NCBI GenBank assembly: GCA_028678555.1 | Contig: JAJRDF010000007.1 | Coordinates: forward strand, 1-24,974 | Source of the DNA: Methanomicrobiales archaeon | GTDB taxonomy: Archaea > Halobacteriota > Methanomicrobia > Methanomicrobiales > JACTUA01 | Reading direction: 5' to 3' | Length of the DNA stretch: 24,974 bases | In this document: positions 13,701 to 21,414 of the stretch, piece after piece | Numbering within the stretch: the stretch's first letter is position 1 | Layout: every line of letters begins with the position of its first letter | Position numbers and translations under genes: made by a program | Notes under the pieces: model-generated | The model's database searches: none | Told to the model about the DNA's origin: nothing | Seen by the model: the letters and a program-made list of their open reading frames with translations, nothing else

Positions 13701-15119
13701 GGGATCACCTCTCTCACGTAGATCATCTCCTTTTCTTTCAGTGCGTTCAGCTTGCCGGTGTCCACCACCACGCCGATCAGGTTTGTGCCCTCGAAGGGCT
13801 CCGCCGTGGGCCCGAACTCACGGTTGGGCGCGGACCTGACACCCACGGTACCGGTCCCCTTCCGGGAGTCGTTGGTCATCCCCAGGGAAAATGCCGGCAC
13901 CTCCTCCCCGGGGGTGTTCTCGGGCAGGATCTTCATCCCCTGACGGAGGGGCGGGCGGAAGAGGAGGACGTTCTCGAACCGGAAGAAGAGCGGCATCTTC
14001 CCCAGCGGGTGCCGTGCGAGGCCCGTCACCTGCCGGAAGAGGGCGCAGGAGGCCGGTGCCAGGTTGTCGTCCAGCCGGATCCCGATCACCTTCCCCTCCG
14101 GCGCGGTGGCGAGGGAGACGGTCTTGTTCGCGAGCATCTCCAGGGTGGTTCCGGGATCCTGGTCCACCACGAACCGGGCAGGGTCCTTCGGATCATCCAG
14201 GACCGCCGCGACACCCCGTCCGGCCGCGACCTTCATCGCGTCCCCGGCCGTCATGCCGATCAGGTCCATCCGGGGCGGGGTGACCGCGATGCAGAGAGTC
14301 TCCCCTTCCCGGGCCAGCTTGACGAGCTCGATCCCGTGCACCACCTGGCCGGCCACCGAGTGTTCCGGGTTCCCGGGGAGGTCGGTCCGGTAGATGTACA
14401 CGGACCCTGACCCCGCTGAAGTGTCCCCGCTCCACCACCATCAGCAGGTGCTCCACGGTGGCAGCGACAGACGTATCGATCTTCTCAGGAGTGTACCCCT
14501 GGGCCACCGCATCCACGCGGGTCACCACCTGCATCCCCTCCTCCAGGGCGAAGGAGGTGTCCGTGGTGGTGAACGCGGTGGTCCGGTCCTCCCAGGAGAT
14601 CACACGCTCGATCCGCTCGATCCTGTCCCCCGGTCCCCACCGGTCCAGAACGCCCCCGCCGGAGACGACCCGGCCGATGATACCGCCTCCCGCCGGCGCC
14701 CCGTGGTCCGCCAGATGCCGGAGCCGGGAGAAGGTCAGGTACGAGCGGTGGGGATCATAGCCGCCGCACCCCACCAGCACATCACCTCGCTCGTACGGGA
14801 GGGGAGTCCGGGAGGGAGTGAACTCCAGTGCGAACGGCCCGAACGCGGCGGCGTACCGGTCCGCCCAGTGGAGCGGGATGGGGGCGGAGAGCGCGGCTGG
14901 ATCCAGGCCGATGCCTGGAGTTCCGGCCAGTTCGATGACAACCTCGCCCCGGGTGGTGGCGGCCAGAAAGGTGCGGGTCTGGGTGGCCTGTGCCGCAGCG
15001 GGTCTCACGACGGCAACAGTGCAGAAAGAATCGCGTCCATCCAGGACATCGGAGAGGCGGGTGCCGGGCGGGACCTGGCGCCTCCTCCCGTCGAGGAGGA
15101 TCTCCATCCGGCCGCTCAC
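13697..15119 (-). CDS. mmp3: Methanogenesis marker protein 3, interrupted by a +1 frameshift
   Basis: Two minus-strand frames together make one marker 3 protein of about 473 residues. The N-terminal frame (from GTG 15119, or ATG 15107) runs MSGRMEILLDGRRRQVPPGTRLSDVL... with SFCTVAVVR, VLVGCGGYDPHRSYLTFSRLRH and GIIGRVVSGGG, and reads sensibly to VVERGHFSG near 14412. The C-terminal frame then resumes with SVYIYRTDLPGNPEHSVAGQVVHGIELVKLA, a cyclophilin-like stretch, and ends at 13697 with a Cys in PASCALFRQVTG. One extra G in a G4 run (plus-strand CCCC at 14411-14414 or 14425-14428) explains the break. Past that point the first frame becomes low-complexity Gly/Arg/Pro sequence. The protein belongs to the MCR-activation set. 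The break may be a sequencing error, a real mutation or recoding. Confidence 0.85.
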
Positions 15120-16795
15120 TCCCCGGGTGCCGGTCCGAGCTCCCCGGGGCCGGGAATGGACTCGGCGACGCCCGGTTCTGACACCGCGGGTTCCGGGACT
15201 GACATGATGTCCCGTTCCTCTTCGGTGAGCCCCGAGAGGACATCCTTTGTGGGTCCCATCTCCACGATCTTCCCGCCCCGCATGAGCGCCAGCCGGTCGC
15301 AGATGTCTTTCACGAAGTCCATGTCGTGGGAGACCACGATGAAGGTCATCTCCATGTCCTCCCGCGAGTGGAGGATCGAGTGTTTCACGTCGATCTTGGT
15401 GATGGGGTCCATGGTGCCCGTGGGCTCGTCCAGGATCACGATCCGGGGCTCCCGGATCAGCACCTGGGCCAGCGCTACCCGGTGCCGCTCACCCTCCGAG
15501 AGCTGGGCCGGGTACCGGTCCAGCACTTCCCGGGACTTCTCCTCGGTGAACCCCGCCATCTTCAGGGTGATCACCGCTTTTCTCACCGCAAGTTCCTTGG
15601 GGAACTCGAGACCGATGGCATCCGTCAGGTTGTCCAGCACGGTCCGGTGGGGATACAGGTCGTACTCCTGGTGGAGGAGGCCGATGTAGCCCTTGGCCCG
15701 GCCCCGCTCTTCGATCCCTGGCTTCGTCATGTCCACCCAGTCATCGCCGATCCGGATGTTCATCTCGCCGCTCGTCGGCTCGATGATCCCTGCGATGATT
15801 CGGGAGAGGGTGGTCTTTCCGGCGCCGGATTTCCCGATAACCCCGAAGATCTCCTTCTCCCCCACGTCGAAGGTGACCCCGTTCACCGCCCGCACCATCC
15901 CCCGGTCCACGGAAAGGTAGCGCTTGATCACGTCCCGGGCCACCAGGAGCTTCTGGCCGATCTGGGCCGCGGTGAACTTCTCGTTGTCCCGCAGGTCGGC
16001 CATGAACCGGCCGATGACCTTCTTCGGGGTGCCGATCTCCACGATCTGCCCCTCCGAGAGGAGGATCGCCCGGGACGCCACGTCCTGGATGACCGTGGAG
16101 AAGTGGGAGGTGACCACCATCCCCATCTTCTCCCGCGCCGCTGCCTCCTTCAGCATGTCGTGGACCAGGCGGCCGGTCTCGGGATCCAGCGTCCCCGTAG
16201 GCTCATCGGCGAAGAGGAGGAACGGCTCCTTGGCCAGCTGCCGGGCCAGGACGACCCGCTGCTTCTCCCCCCCGGAGAGGTCCCGGGCGATGTGCATCAT
16301 CCGGTGGGAGAGGCGGACCTGGTCCAGGAGATCCGCCGCCCGGTTGATCGACTTCTCCTCGGGATAATCGATGTCGTCCAGGGCCCGGAGCACATTCTCG
16401 ATGACCCGGTCGTTGCCGTACAGGGCAAAGGTGCGCTGGAACATGATGGCGGTCCGGTGCATGATCCGGCGCTTCAGTTCCTCGTTCTTCTCGTCCCAGA
16501 GGTCCACGTTCTGCAGCTGCAGGGTTCCCCCGCAGAGGCGGCAGGGCTTGCCTGCGAAGCTGGGCATCTCGATATTGTCGCAGGTGTCGCAGACCGCCAC
16601 GTGGTAGATGACCTTCCCGCTGGTGGGAGGCTGGTCAACACCCCGGATCAGGTGCATGAGCACGGTCTTGCCTGCTCCGCTCCTCCCGATGATGCCCACG
16701 ATCTCCCCTTCCCCGATCTGAAAACTGATGTCTCTCAGGGCGAGCGTCCCGTCAAAACTCATGCCCAGCCGGTCGACTGTAATCAAGGGGACCAT
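15116..16795 (-). CDS. atwA: Methyl-coenzyme M reductase activation component A2 (AtwA), double ABC ATPase
   Basis: This 559-residue protein has two ATP-binding cassettes and no membrane domain. NBD1 has Walker A GRSGAGKT (37-44), signature LSGGEKQR (173-180) and Walker B LLFADEPTGTLD. NBD2 has Walker A GKSGAGKT (321-328), signature LSEGERHR (432-439) and Walker B IVILDEPTGTMD. Between Walker A and signature of NBD1 is an inserted CDTC...CRLC pair (69-72, 85-88), a likely zinc or cluster site. Component A2 supplies ATP hydrolysis for reductive activation of MCR. The last 30 residues are a Pro/Glu-rich tail of low complexity. The ATG at 16795 follows GAGAGG by six bases; a GTG at 16813 would add six residues. 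It heads the operon and has its own TATA box. Confidence 0.94.
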   Translation of the reverse strand: MVPLITVDRLGMSFDGTLALRDISFQIGEGEIVGIIGRSGAGKTVLMHLIRGVDQPPTSGKVIYHVAVCDTCDNIEMPSFAGKPCRLCGGTLQLQNVDLWDEKNEELKRRIMHRTAIMFQRTFALYGNDRVIENVLRALDDIDYPEEKSINRAADLLDQVRLSHRMMHIARDLSGGEKQRVVLARQLAKEPFLLFADEPTGTLDPETGRLVHDMLKEAAAREKMGMVVTSHFSTVIQDVASRAILLSEGQIVEIGTPKKVIGRFMADLRDNEKFTAAQIGQKLLVARDVIKRYLSVDRGMVRAVNGVTFDVGEKEIFGVIGKSGAGKTTLSRIIAGIIEPTSGEMNIRIGDDWVDMTKPGIEERGRAKGYIGLLHQEYDLYPHRTVLDNLTDAIGLEFPKELAVRKAVITLKMAGFTEEKSREVLDRYPAQLSEGERHRVALAQVLIREPRIVILDEPTGTMDPITKIDVKHSILHSREDMEMTFIVVSHDMDFVKDICDRLALMRGGKIVEMGPTKDVLSGLTEEERDIMSVPEPAVSEPGVAESIPGPGELGPAPGE

Positions 16796-16840
16796 CCTCA
16801 ACCTCTCAACCACTAATGTTACACTTGTCCCATATTATGC

Positions 16841-16848
16841 TTTATATT
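16841..16848 (-). promoter_or_regulatory. TATA box of the atwA-mmp operon
   Basis: The minus strand reads AATATAAA within a short AT-rich island, about 50 bases before the atwA ATG. This predicts a leader of roughly 25 bases holding the GAGAGG ribosome binding site. It lies just outside the end of the HAD gene, so the operon can be transcribed independently of it. Confidence 0.6.
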
Positions 16849-16862
16849 CGATGGAGCGGCCC

Positions 16863-17675
16863 TCACCGCCGGGCAATCCGTTCCAGGATGGGCACCACAT
16901 CCGCCACCTTCTCCACCACATAGTCTGCTTCCGCGTAGAGTGTCGCCGGCTTCCCGCCCGGCTGCTGGAGGGAAAGGATCGCCACATCCGCCCGCTGGAG
17001 GGCGGTGAGGTCATTGATCCCGTCCCCCACCATGGCCACCGCGTCGTACTCCTCCTTCAGATCCGAGACGATCTGGGCCTTGATGGAAGGGGTGGCGACC
17101 CCGTGCACCCGGTCCAGCGGGATCCCCAGGTGCTCTGCGATCTTCTCGAGCTTTGCCACCCGGTCCCCTGACGCGATGTACGTGGCGATGCCCAGCCGGT
17201 GCAGGGCGGTGATCGTTTCCTGTGCCCCGTCAAAGGGTCTCCCACCCGACGTGACCGTGAACTCGATGGCCTTCGCCCCCAGGTGCAGGATGACGCCGCT
17301 GTCCATGACGAGGAGCGCCTCCTCCCTGCAGTGCCGCCAGACCTCCCGGATGCACTCCTGCAGGTCTCCCATTGTTGCCCGGGTGTCATGGTACAGGATA
17401 TCGGATGCCCGGTCAAGGGGGAAGACCGACCGGGCGCAGGCCACGCCGAAGCCGATCTTCCGCCCGGTCAGGTACGAGGAGAGGAGGATCTCCGGGGGCT
17501 GGCTGATGATCTCCCGGGAGGAGACATGGAGGACGAGAAGGGCCCGTTCCGGGGAGGCGGCGGTGAGGGCGGTGGTCTCCACGTCCAGGTGGATCTTCCC
17601 GTGGGTGATGTCCTTCACCACCCGGTAGGTGCGCAGAAGGGTGCCGGCACTGTCAAAGACCACGGCCAGCCTCAT
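16863..17675 (-). CDS. Soluble P-type-ATPase-like HAD phosphatase
   Basis: Counted from the ATG at 17675 (270 residues), it has HAD motif I VVFDSAGTLL (nucleophile Asp8), motif II IASGD (167-171), the motif III lysine in SIKAQ (Lys199) and motif IV AMVGDGINDLTALQRADVAI (214-233). This layout, with DxxGT and GDGxND and no membrane helices, resembles the catalytic P domain of P-type ATPases and soluble archaeal phosphatases such as that of Methanocaldococcus. The region between motifs I and II (about residues 20-130) is a cap with four cysteines in all or near it. The ATG at 17675 is eight bases from GGAGG; one at 17681 has no spacing. It lies 67 bases upstream of atwA on the same strand, and its substrate is unknown. 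Confidence 0.87.
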   Translation of the reverse strand: MRLAVVFDSAGTLLRTYRVVKDITHGKIHLDVETTALTAASPERALLVLHVSSREIISQPPEILLSSYLTGRKIGFGVACARSVFPLDRASDILYHDTRATMGDLQECIREVWRHCREEALLVMDSGVILHLGAKAIEFTVTSGGRPFDGAQETITALHRLGIATYIASGDRVAKLEKIAEHLGIPLDRVHGVATPSIKAQIVSDLKEEYDAVAMVGDGINDLTALQRADVAILSLQQPGGKPATLYAEADYVVEKVADVVPILERIARR

Positions 17676-17693
17676 GTGCATCCCCTCCGCAAC

Positions 17694-17701
17694 CCTTTAT
17701 C
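17694..17701 (+). promoter_or_regulatory. Candidate TATA element of the isomerase-RuBisCO-dapF operon
   Basis: CTTTATCC in the 61-base divergent gap is about 40 bases before the isomerase ATG; a start near 17722 would leave a leader with the AGGAGG site (17725-17730). The complementary GGATAAAG could serve the HAD gene, but the distance is short for that. Confidence 0.4.
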
Positions 17702-17736
17702 CCTCCCGCGTACACCCTCTAGAGAGGAGGGTGCCC

Positions 17737-18699
17737 ATGCACGTAACTGAGACTGCGGAGAAAATAAAAAGGATGGAGATCCGTGGGGCCGGGCGGATCG
17801 CCCGTGCCGCCGTGGAGGCGCTGGTGTCACAGGCAGGAATCCTCACCGCCCGTGACCTCCCGTCCTTCCGGAAAGGGATGGAAGAGGCTGCCGCAGAGCT
17901 CGTCGCCACCCGGCCCACGGCCGTCTCCCTGCCCAATGCCGTCCACCTGGTGATGGCTGCCATGGAGGATGCGGGCACCGTGACCGAGGCGAGGGAGAGG
18001 GTGAAGGAGCGGGGAGAGGCGTTCCTCCGCTCCTCGGCGGAGGCGGTGCACCGGATCGGGGAGATCGGGGCCCACCACATCCGGGACGGGGACACGGTCC
18101 TCACCCACTGCAACTCCGAGGCGGCGCTGGCCTGCATCCTCACCGCCCACCGGGAGGGCCGGGAGATCGAGGTCTTTGCCACCGAGGTCCGGCCCGGGAA
18201 CCAGGGTCTCCTCACCCTCCGGGTCCTCTCGGATGCCGGCATCCCGACCCACTACATCGTGGACTCGGCAGTACGGCACTACATGAACGGAATCGACCGG
18301 GTCATCGTGGGCGCGGATGCCGTCACGGTGAACGGTGCGGTGGTGAACAAGATCGGGACCTCGCAGGTGGCGCTGGCCGCCCACGAGGCCCGGACCACCT
18401 TCATCGTGGCCGCCGAGACCTACAAGTTCGCGCCCCGGACGATTCTCGGTGAGCTGATCGAGATCGAGGAGCGGGACCCGGCCGAGGTCCTCGCCCCGGC
18501 CGAGGCCGCCCGGCTTCCCGGAGTCCGGGTGCACAACCCGGTCTTTGATGTGACCCCCGCGGCCTACGTGGACCTGATCGTCACCGAGGAGGGGGCGATC
18601 CCACCTGCCCTCGCCTACCTGATCATCCGGGACCATCTGGGCTGGTCCCTCGGGGAATTCCACAAGACATTTCAGATCGACCACCGAGATCAGGTGTGA
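17737..18699 (+). CDS. Ribose-1,5-bisphosphate isomerase
   Basis: This 320-residue enzyme converts ribose 1,5-bisphosphate to ribulose 1,5-bisphosphate, the RuBisCO substrate, in the archaeal AMP (nucleoside) pathway. It belongs to the eIF2B-like/MtnA fold. The catalytic pair is in place: Cys125 in DTVLTHCNSEAALA and Asp194 in RVIVGADAVTVNGAVVNKIGT, the same spacing as Cys133/Asp202 of the Thermococcus enzyme. Also seen are the family motifs EVRPGNQGLLTLRVLSDAGI (150-169) and a C-terminal HNPVFDVTP. The ATG follows AGGAGG by six bases. The RuBisCO gene begins seven bases after its stop, which supports the assignment over a translation-factor or MtnA role. AMP phosphorylase, the first step of the pathway, is not in the window. 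Confidence 0.93.
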   Translation: MHVTETAEKIKRMEIRGAGRIARAAVEALVSQAGILTARDLPSFRKGMEEAAAELVATRPTAVSLPNAVHLVMAAMEDAGTVTEARERVKERGEAFLRSSAEAVHRIGEIGAHHIRDGDTVLTHCNSEAALACILTAHREGREIEVFATEVRPGNQGLLTLRVLSDAGIPTHYIVDSAVRHYMNGIDRVIVGADAVTVNGAVVNKIGTSQVALAAHEARTTFIVAAETYKFAPRTILGELIEIEERDPAEVLAPAEAARLPGVRVHNPVFDVTPAAYVDLIVTEEGAIPPALAYLIIRDHLGWSLGEFHKTFQIDHRDQV

Positions 18700-18706
18700 G
18701 AACTGC

Positions 18707-19912
18707 ATGACCGACGTCATCGCCACCTATTTCTTCGTGCCCGAGAAAGGGACCGCTCCCGAGGAGGCCGCCCGCTGGATCGTGGAGGAGGAGACCACCG
18801 GGACCTGGACCGGGATCAGCACCCGGATGGAATACGTGCGCCGCCTGGACGGGGAGGTGCTGGATCTCGCCCCGCAGGGGACCGGCTTTGTCACCCGGAT
18901 CCGGTACCCGGCCGAGATCTTCGAGCCCGGGAACGTGCCCCAGTACCTCTCGGTGGTGGCCGGGAACCTCTTCGGCCTGAAACGGCTCGCATCGGTGCGG
19001 CTCCTGGACGCCGAGTTCCCCGAATCCCTCATTCCCTTCCATGGGCCCAGGTTCGGGATCCGGGGAGTCCGGAAGATCATCGGCACGCGGGACCGGCCCC
19101 ACGTCGGCACCATCATCAAGCCCAAGGTGGGCCTGAACCCGGAGGACACGGCGGCCGTGGCCACCCGGGCTGCCATGGGCGGGGTGGACCTGATCAAGGA
19201 CGACGAGACCCTGACGGACCAGGCCTTCTGCCCCCTGAGGGAGCGGCTGCCCCGCGTCATGAGAGGGCTGGAGGGGGTGAAGGAGGAGACCGGGCGGACG
19301 GTCCTCTACGCGGTGAATATCACCACCCGTGCCGACCGGATCGTGGACCTGGCGAGAGAGGCCGTGGACCTGGGGGCCAACATGGTGATGATCGACGTGA
19401 TCACCGCCGGCTTCACCGCACTGCAGGCCCTCTCCGAATCCCCCCGTATCACGGTCCCCATCCATGTCCACCGGACCATGCACGCGGCGATGACCCGGAG
19501 CCCGGTCCACGGGATCGCCATGCGCCCCTTCGCCCGCCTTGTCCGGTGGCTGGGCGGGGACCAGCTCCACACCGGTACCGTGAGCGGCAAGATGAGCCAT
19601 GACCGGGAAGAGGTGGTGGGGGACAACCGGGTCCTGACCGGCCCCTGCGGGGGGTTGAAACGCGTCTTCCCGGTCTCCAGCGGAGGGCTGCAGCCGGGGA
19701 ACGTGCACCGGGAGCTGGAGGTGCTGGGGAACGACCTTATCCTCCAGGCAGGCGGGGGCATCCACGGCCATCCTGACGGGACCGAGGCGGGGGCCCGGGC
19801 AATGCGCCAGGCGGTGGATGCCTGGATGGAAGGATTGACGCTGGAAGAGTACGCAAAGGATCACGCAGAGCTGGCGCGGGCGCTCGCGAAGTGGGGTGTG
19901 GTACATGGCTGA
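18707..19912 (+). CDS. rbcL: Form III ribulose-1,5-bisphosphate carboxylase (RuBisCO)
   Basis: This 401-residue protein should be an active form III RuBisCO. All key residues are present: Glu29 and Thr33 (EETTGTWT), Asn87 (AGNLFG), Lys138 and Lys140 (IIKPKVGL), the carbamylated Lys164 with Asp166 and Glu167 (LIKDDETL), His255 (HVHRTMHA), His288 (GDQLHTGTV), the loop 6 Lys295 (SGKM), Ser325 (VSSGGLQ) and the phosphate-binding GGG at 349-351. It is thus not a RuBisCO-like form IV protein. The N-terminus begins directly at MTDVIATYFFVPEKG, shorter than in many archaeal relatives that carry about a dozen residues before this point. It follows the isomerase by seven bases and overlaps dapF by eight. 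It should fix CO2 on ribulose bisphosphate from nucleotide salvage, or from phosphoribulokinase if that is encoded elsewhere. Confidence 0.95.
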   Translation: MTDVIATYFFVPEKGTAPEEAARWIVEEETTGTWTGISTRMEYVRRLDGEVLDLAPQGTGFVTRIRYPAEIFEPGNVPQYLSVVAGNLFGLKRLASVRLLDAEFPESLIPFHGPRFGIRGVRKIIGTRDRPHVGTIIKPKVGLNPEDTAAVATRAAMGGVDLIKDDETLTDQAFCPLRERLPRVMRGLEGVKEETGRTVLYAVNITTRADRIVDLAREAVDLGANMVMIDVITAGFTALQALSESPRITVPIHVHRTMHAAMTRSPVHGIAMRPFARLVRWLGGDQLHTGTVSGKMSHDREEVVGDNRVLTGPCGGLKRVFPVSSGGLQPGNVHRELEVLGNDLILQAGGGIHGHPDGTEAGARAMRQAVDAWMEGLTLEEYAKDHAELARALAKWGVVHG

Positions 19913-20759
19913 GGAGACAGGGGAGAGCGGGGGGGCAGGGTGCATCTATTTCACCAAGCTGCAGGGAAACGGCAATGACTTTGTGCTGATCGACGAGACG
20001 GAGGGGGCAGTGGTCCCGGACGAGATGCGGCGGCAGTTCGCAGTCCTGTACTGCGATCGCCGCTTCGGTGTCGGCGCGGACGGCATCCTGTTCCTCTCGA
20101 AGTCGGACAAGGCCAACCTGAAGATGCGCCTCTTCCAGCCGGACGAGTCCGAGGCAGAGATGTGCGGGAACGGGATCCGGTGCCTGGCCAAGTATGCACG
20201 GGACCGGGACTACGTGAAGGATGAGTGCACTGTCGAGACCCTGGCAGGGATCATCAGGGTGAAGATGCGGTACGATGGCGAGGGGGAGTTCCTGGCCACC
20301 ATCGGGATGCCGGCCCCGAAGTTCGCCCGGAGTGACATCCCGGCCACCGGCGAGGGGGAGTACAAGGAAGAGATCGCAGGGAACACCGTCTATGCCGTGA
20401 ACACGGGGGTTCCCCACGCCGTGATCATCGTGGACGAGATCGGAATCGTGGACATGGAAGAGGTCGGCCCCATCGTCCGGAACCATGCCTCGTTTGTGAA
20501 CGGCGCCAACGTGAACTTCGTGGAGAAAGCAGGGGAGAACACCCTCCGGATCCGGACCTACGAGCGGGGGGTGGAGGAGGAGACGCTCTCCTGCGGGACC
20601 GGCGCCATGGCCTCCGCCGCGGTGGCACGGAAGCTGGGGATGGTGGGGGACACGGTGCAGGTGGAGACCTGGGGCGGTCCTGTCTCGGTGAGGCTGGGCG
20701 ATGTGAACGAGATCGAGGGTCCGGCCCGGACCGTCTTCACGGGCGCGATACCCCTCTGA
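19905..20759 (+). CDS. dapF: Diaminopimelate epimerase
   Basis: This 284-residue enzyme interconverts LL- and meso-diaminopimelate in lysine synthesis, without a cofactor, using two cysteines. Both are present: Cys87 in EAEMCGNGIRCLAKY and Cys230 in EEETLSCGTGAMASA. Other family motifs are KLQGNGNDFVLID (18-30), GVGADGILFL (55-64) and NTGVPHAVII (166-175). The chosen ATG lies in an eight-base overlap with the RuBisCO end; a GTG three codons upstream is also possible. Lysine genes are not otherwise present here, so its link to RuBisCO is probably one of shared transcription. Its 3' end overlaps the convergent radB gene by 23 bases. Confidence 0.95.
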   Translation: MAEETGESGGAGCIYFTKLQGNGNDFVLIDETEGAVVPDEMRRQFAVLYCDRRFGVGADGILFLSKSDKANLKMRLFQPDESEAEMCGNGIRCLAKYARDRDYVKDECTVETLAGIIRVKMRYDGEGEFLATIGMPAPKFARSDIPATGEGEYKEEIAGNTVYAVNTGVPHAVIIVDEIGIVDMEEVGPIVRNHASFVNGANVNFVEKAGENTLRIRTYERGVEEETLSCGTGAMASAAVARKLGMVGDTVQVETWGGPVSVRLGDVNEIEGPARTVFTGAIPL

Positions 20760-21414
20760 TCCCGTCCCCGGTAATCTCGAAGTCGAAGGAGCCCCCCGCA
20801 GGCAGTGACCGGTGTTTCTCCAGCACCGCCCGCCGGTATCCCTCGTGGACCTCGATCCGGACAATGGCCTTGGAGAGGTGGGAGAGGATCGTCCCCCCCA
20901 GGGGCGCAGAAACGTTCCGGACCACGTCCATGTACACCTGGTTCGTGATGAGGACCGGGAGATCGTACCGGCGGGAGAGCCCCAGGAGAAGGATCACCTG
21001 CCGGGCCAGCTTCCGCTGGGCCTCCTTCCCGCTGGAGAGCTCGGCCCGGTACAGGACGGTGGCCGTATCCACCACAAAGAGACCCACCTTCCCCCGTTTC
21101 AGCACCTTCTCCGACTCGGCGAGGAGCAGCCCCTGCTGGTCAAAGTCCAGGGGTTCGTAGAGAAAGAGCCGCTCGGCCAGCGGCTCTGCATCGCTCCCGG
21201 CCACCTGCCGGAACCGCTCCACCGAGAAACCCTCCGGGTCAAAGTACACAACGGAACATCCGGTTCGCAGGACCGCCACCGCGGCGATCTGGCAGAGGGT
21301 GGACTTGCCGCAGCCGGGGTCGCCGTAGAACTGGGAGATCACCTTCCGCTCCAGGCCACCTCCCAGGAGCACATCCATCTCCGGGATCCCGGTGGAGACC
21401 CGTTCGTCCTTCAT
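20737..21414 (-). CDS. radB: DNA repair and recombination protein RadB
   Basis: This 225-residue RecA-family ATPase is the archaeal RadA paralogue that assists homologous recombination. It starts MKDERVSTGIPEMDVLLGGGLERKVISQFYG. Walker A is GDPGCGKST (31-39), Walker B is VGLFVVDTATV (110-120), and PVLITNQVYMD (153-163) resembles the L1-adjacent motif of RadB. It lacks the N-terminal helix-hairpin-helix domain of RadA, as expected. The ATG at 21414 sits in an ATGA overlap with the larC stop; the frame stays open to 21654 only through the antisense of larC coding sequence and should not be extended. It converges with and overlaps dapF by 23 bases. Confidence 0.92.
   Translation of the reverse strand: MKDERVSTGIPEMDVLLGGGLERKVISQFYGDPGCGKSTLCQIAAVAVLRTGCSVVYFDPEGFSVERFRQVAGSDAEPLAERLFLYEPLDFDQQGLLLAESEKVLKRGKVGLFVVDTATVLYRAELSSGKEAQRKLARQVILLLGLSRRYDLPVLITNQVYMDVVRNVSAPLGGTILSHLSKAIVRIEVHEGYRRAVLEKHRSLPAGGSFDFEITGDGIRGVSRP

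Noticed and set aside
15326..16816. Open frame of 496 codons on the plus strand
   Set aside because: It is antisense to atwA, whose Walker and signature motifs are unambiguous. The translation is His/Asp/Gly/Pro-rich shadow sequence.
18623..19945. Open frame of 440 codons on the minus strand
   Set aside because: It is antisense to RuBisCO with every catalytic residue present; the translation is low complexity in His, Pro and Gly.
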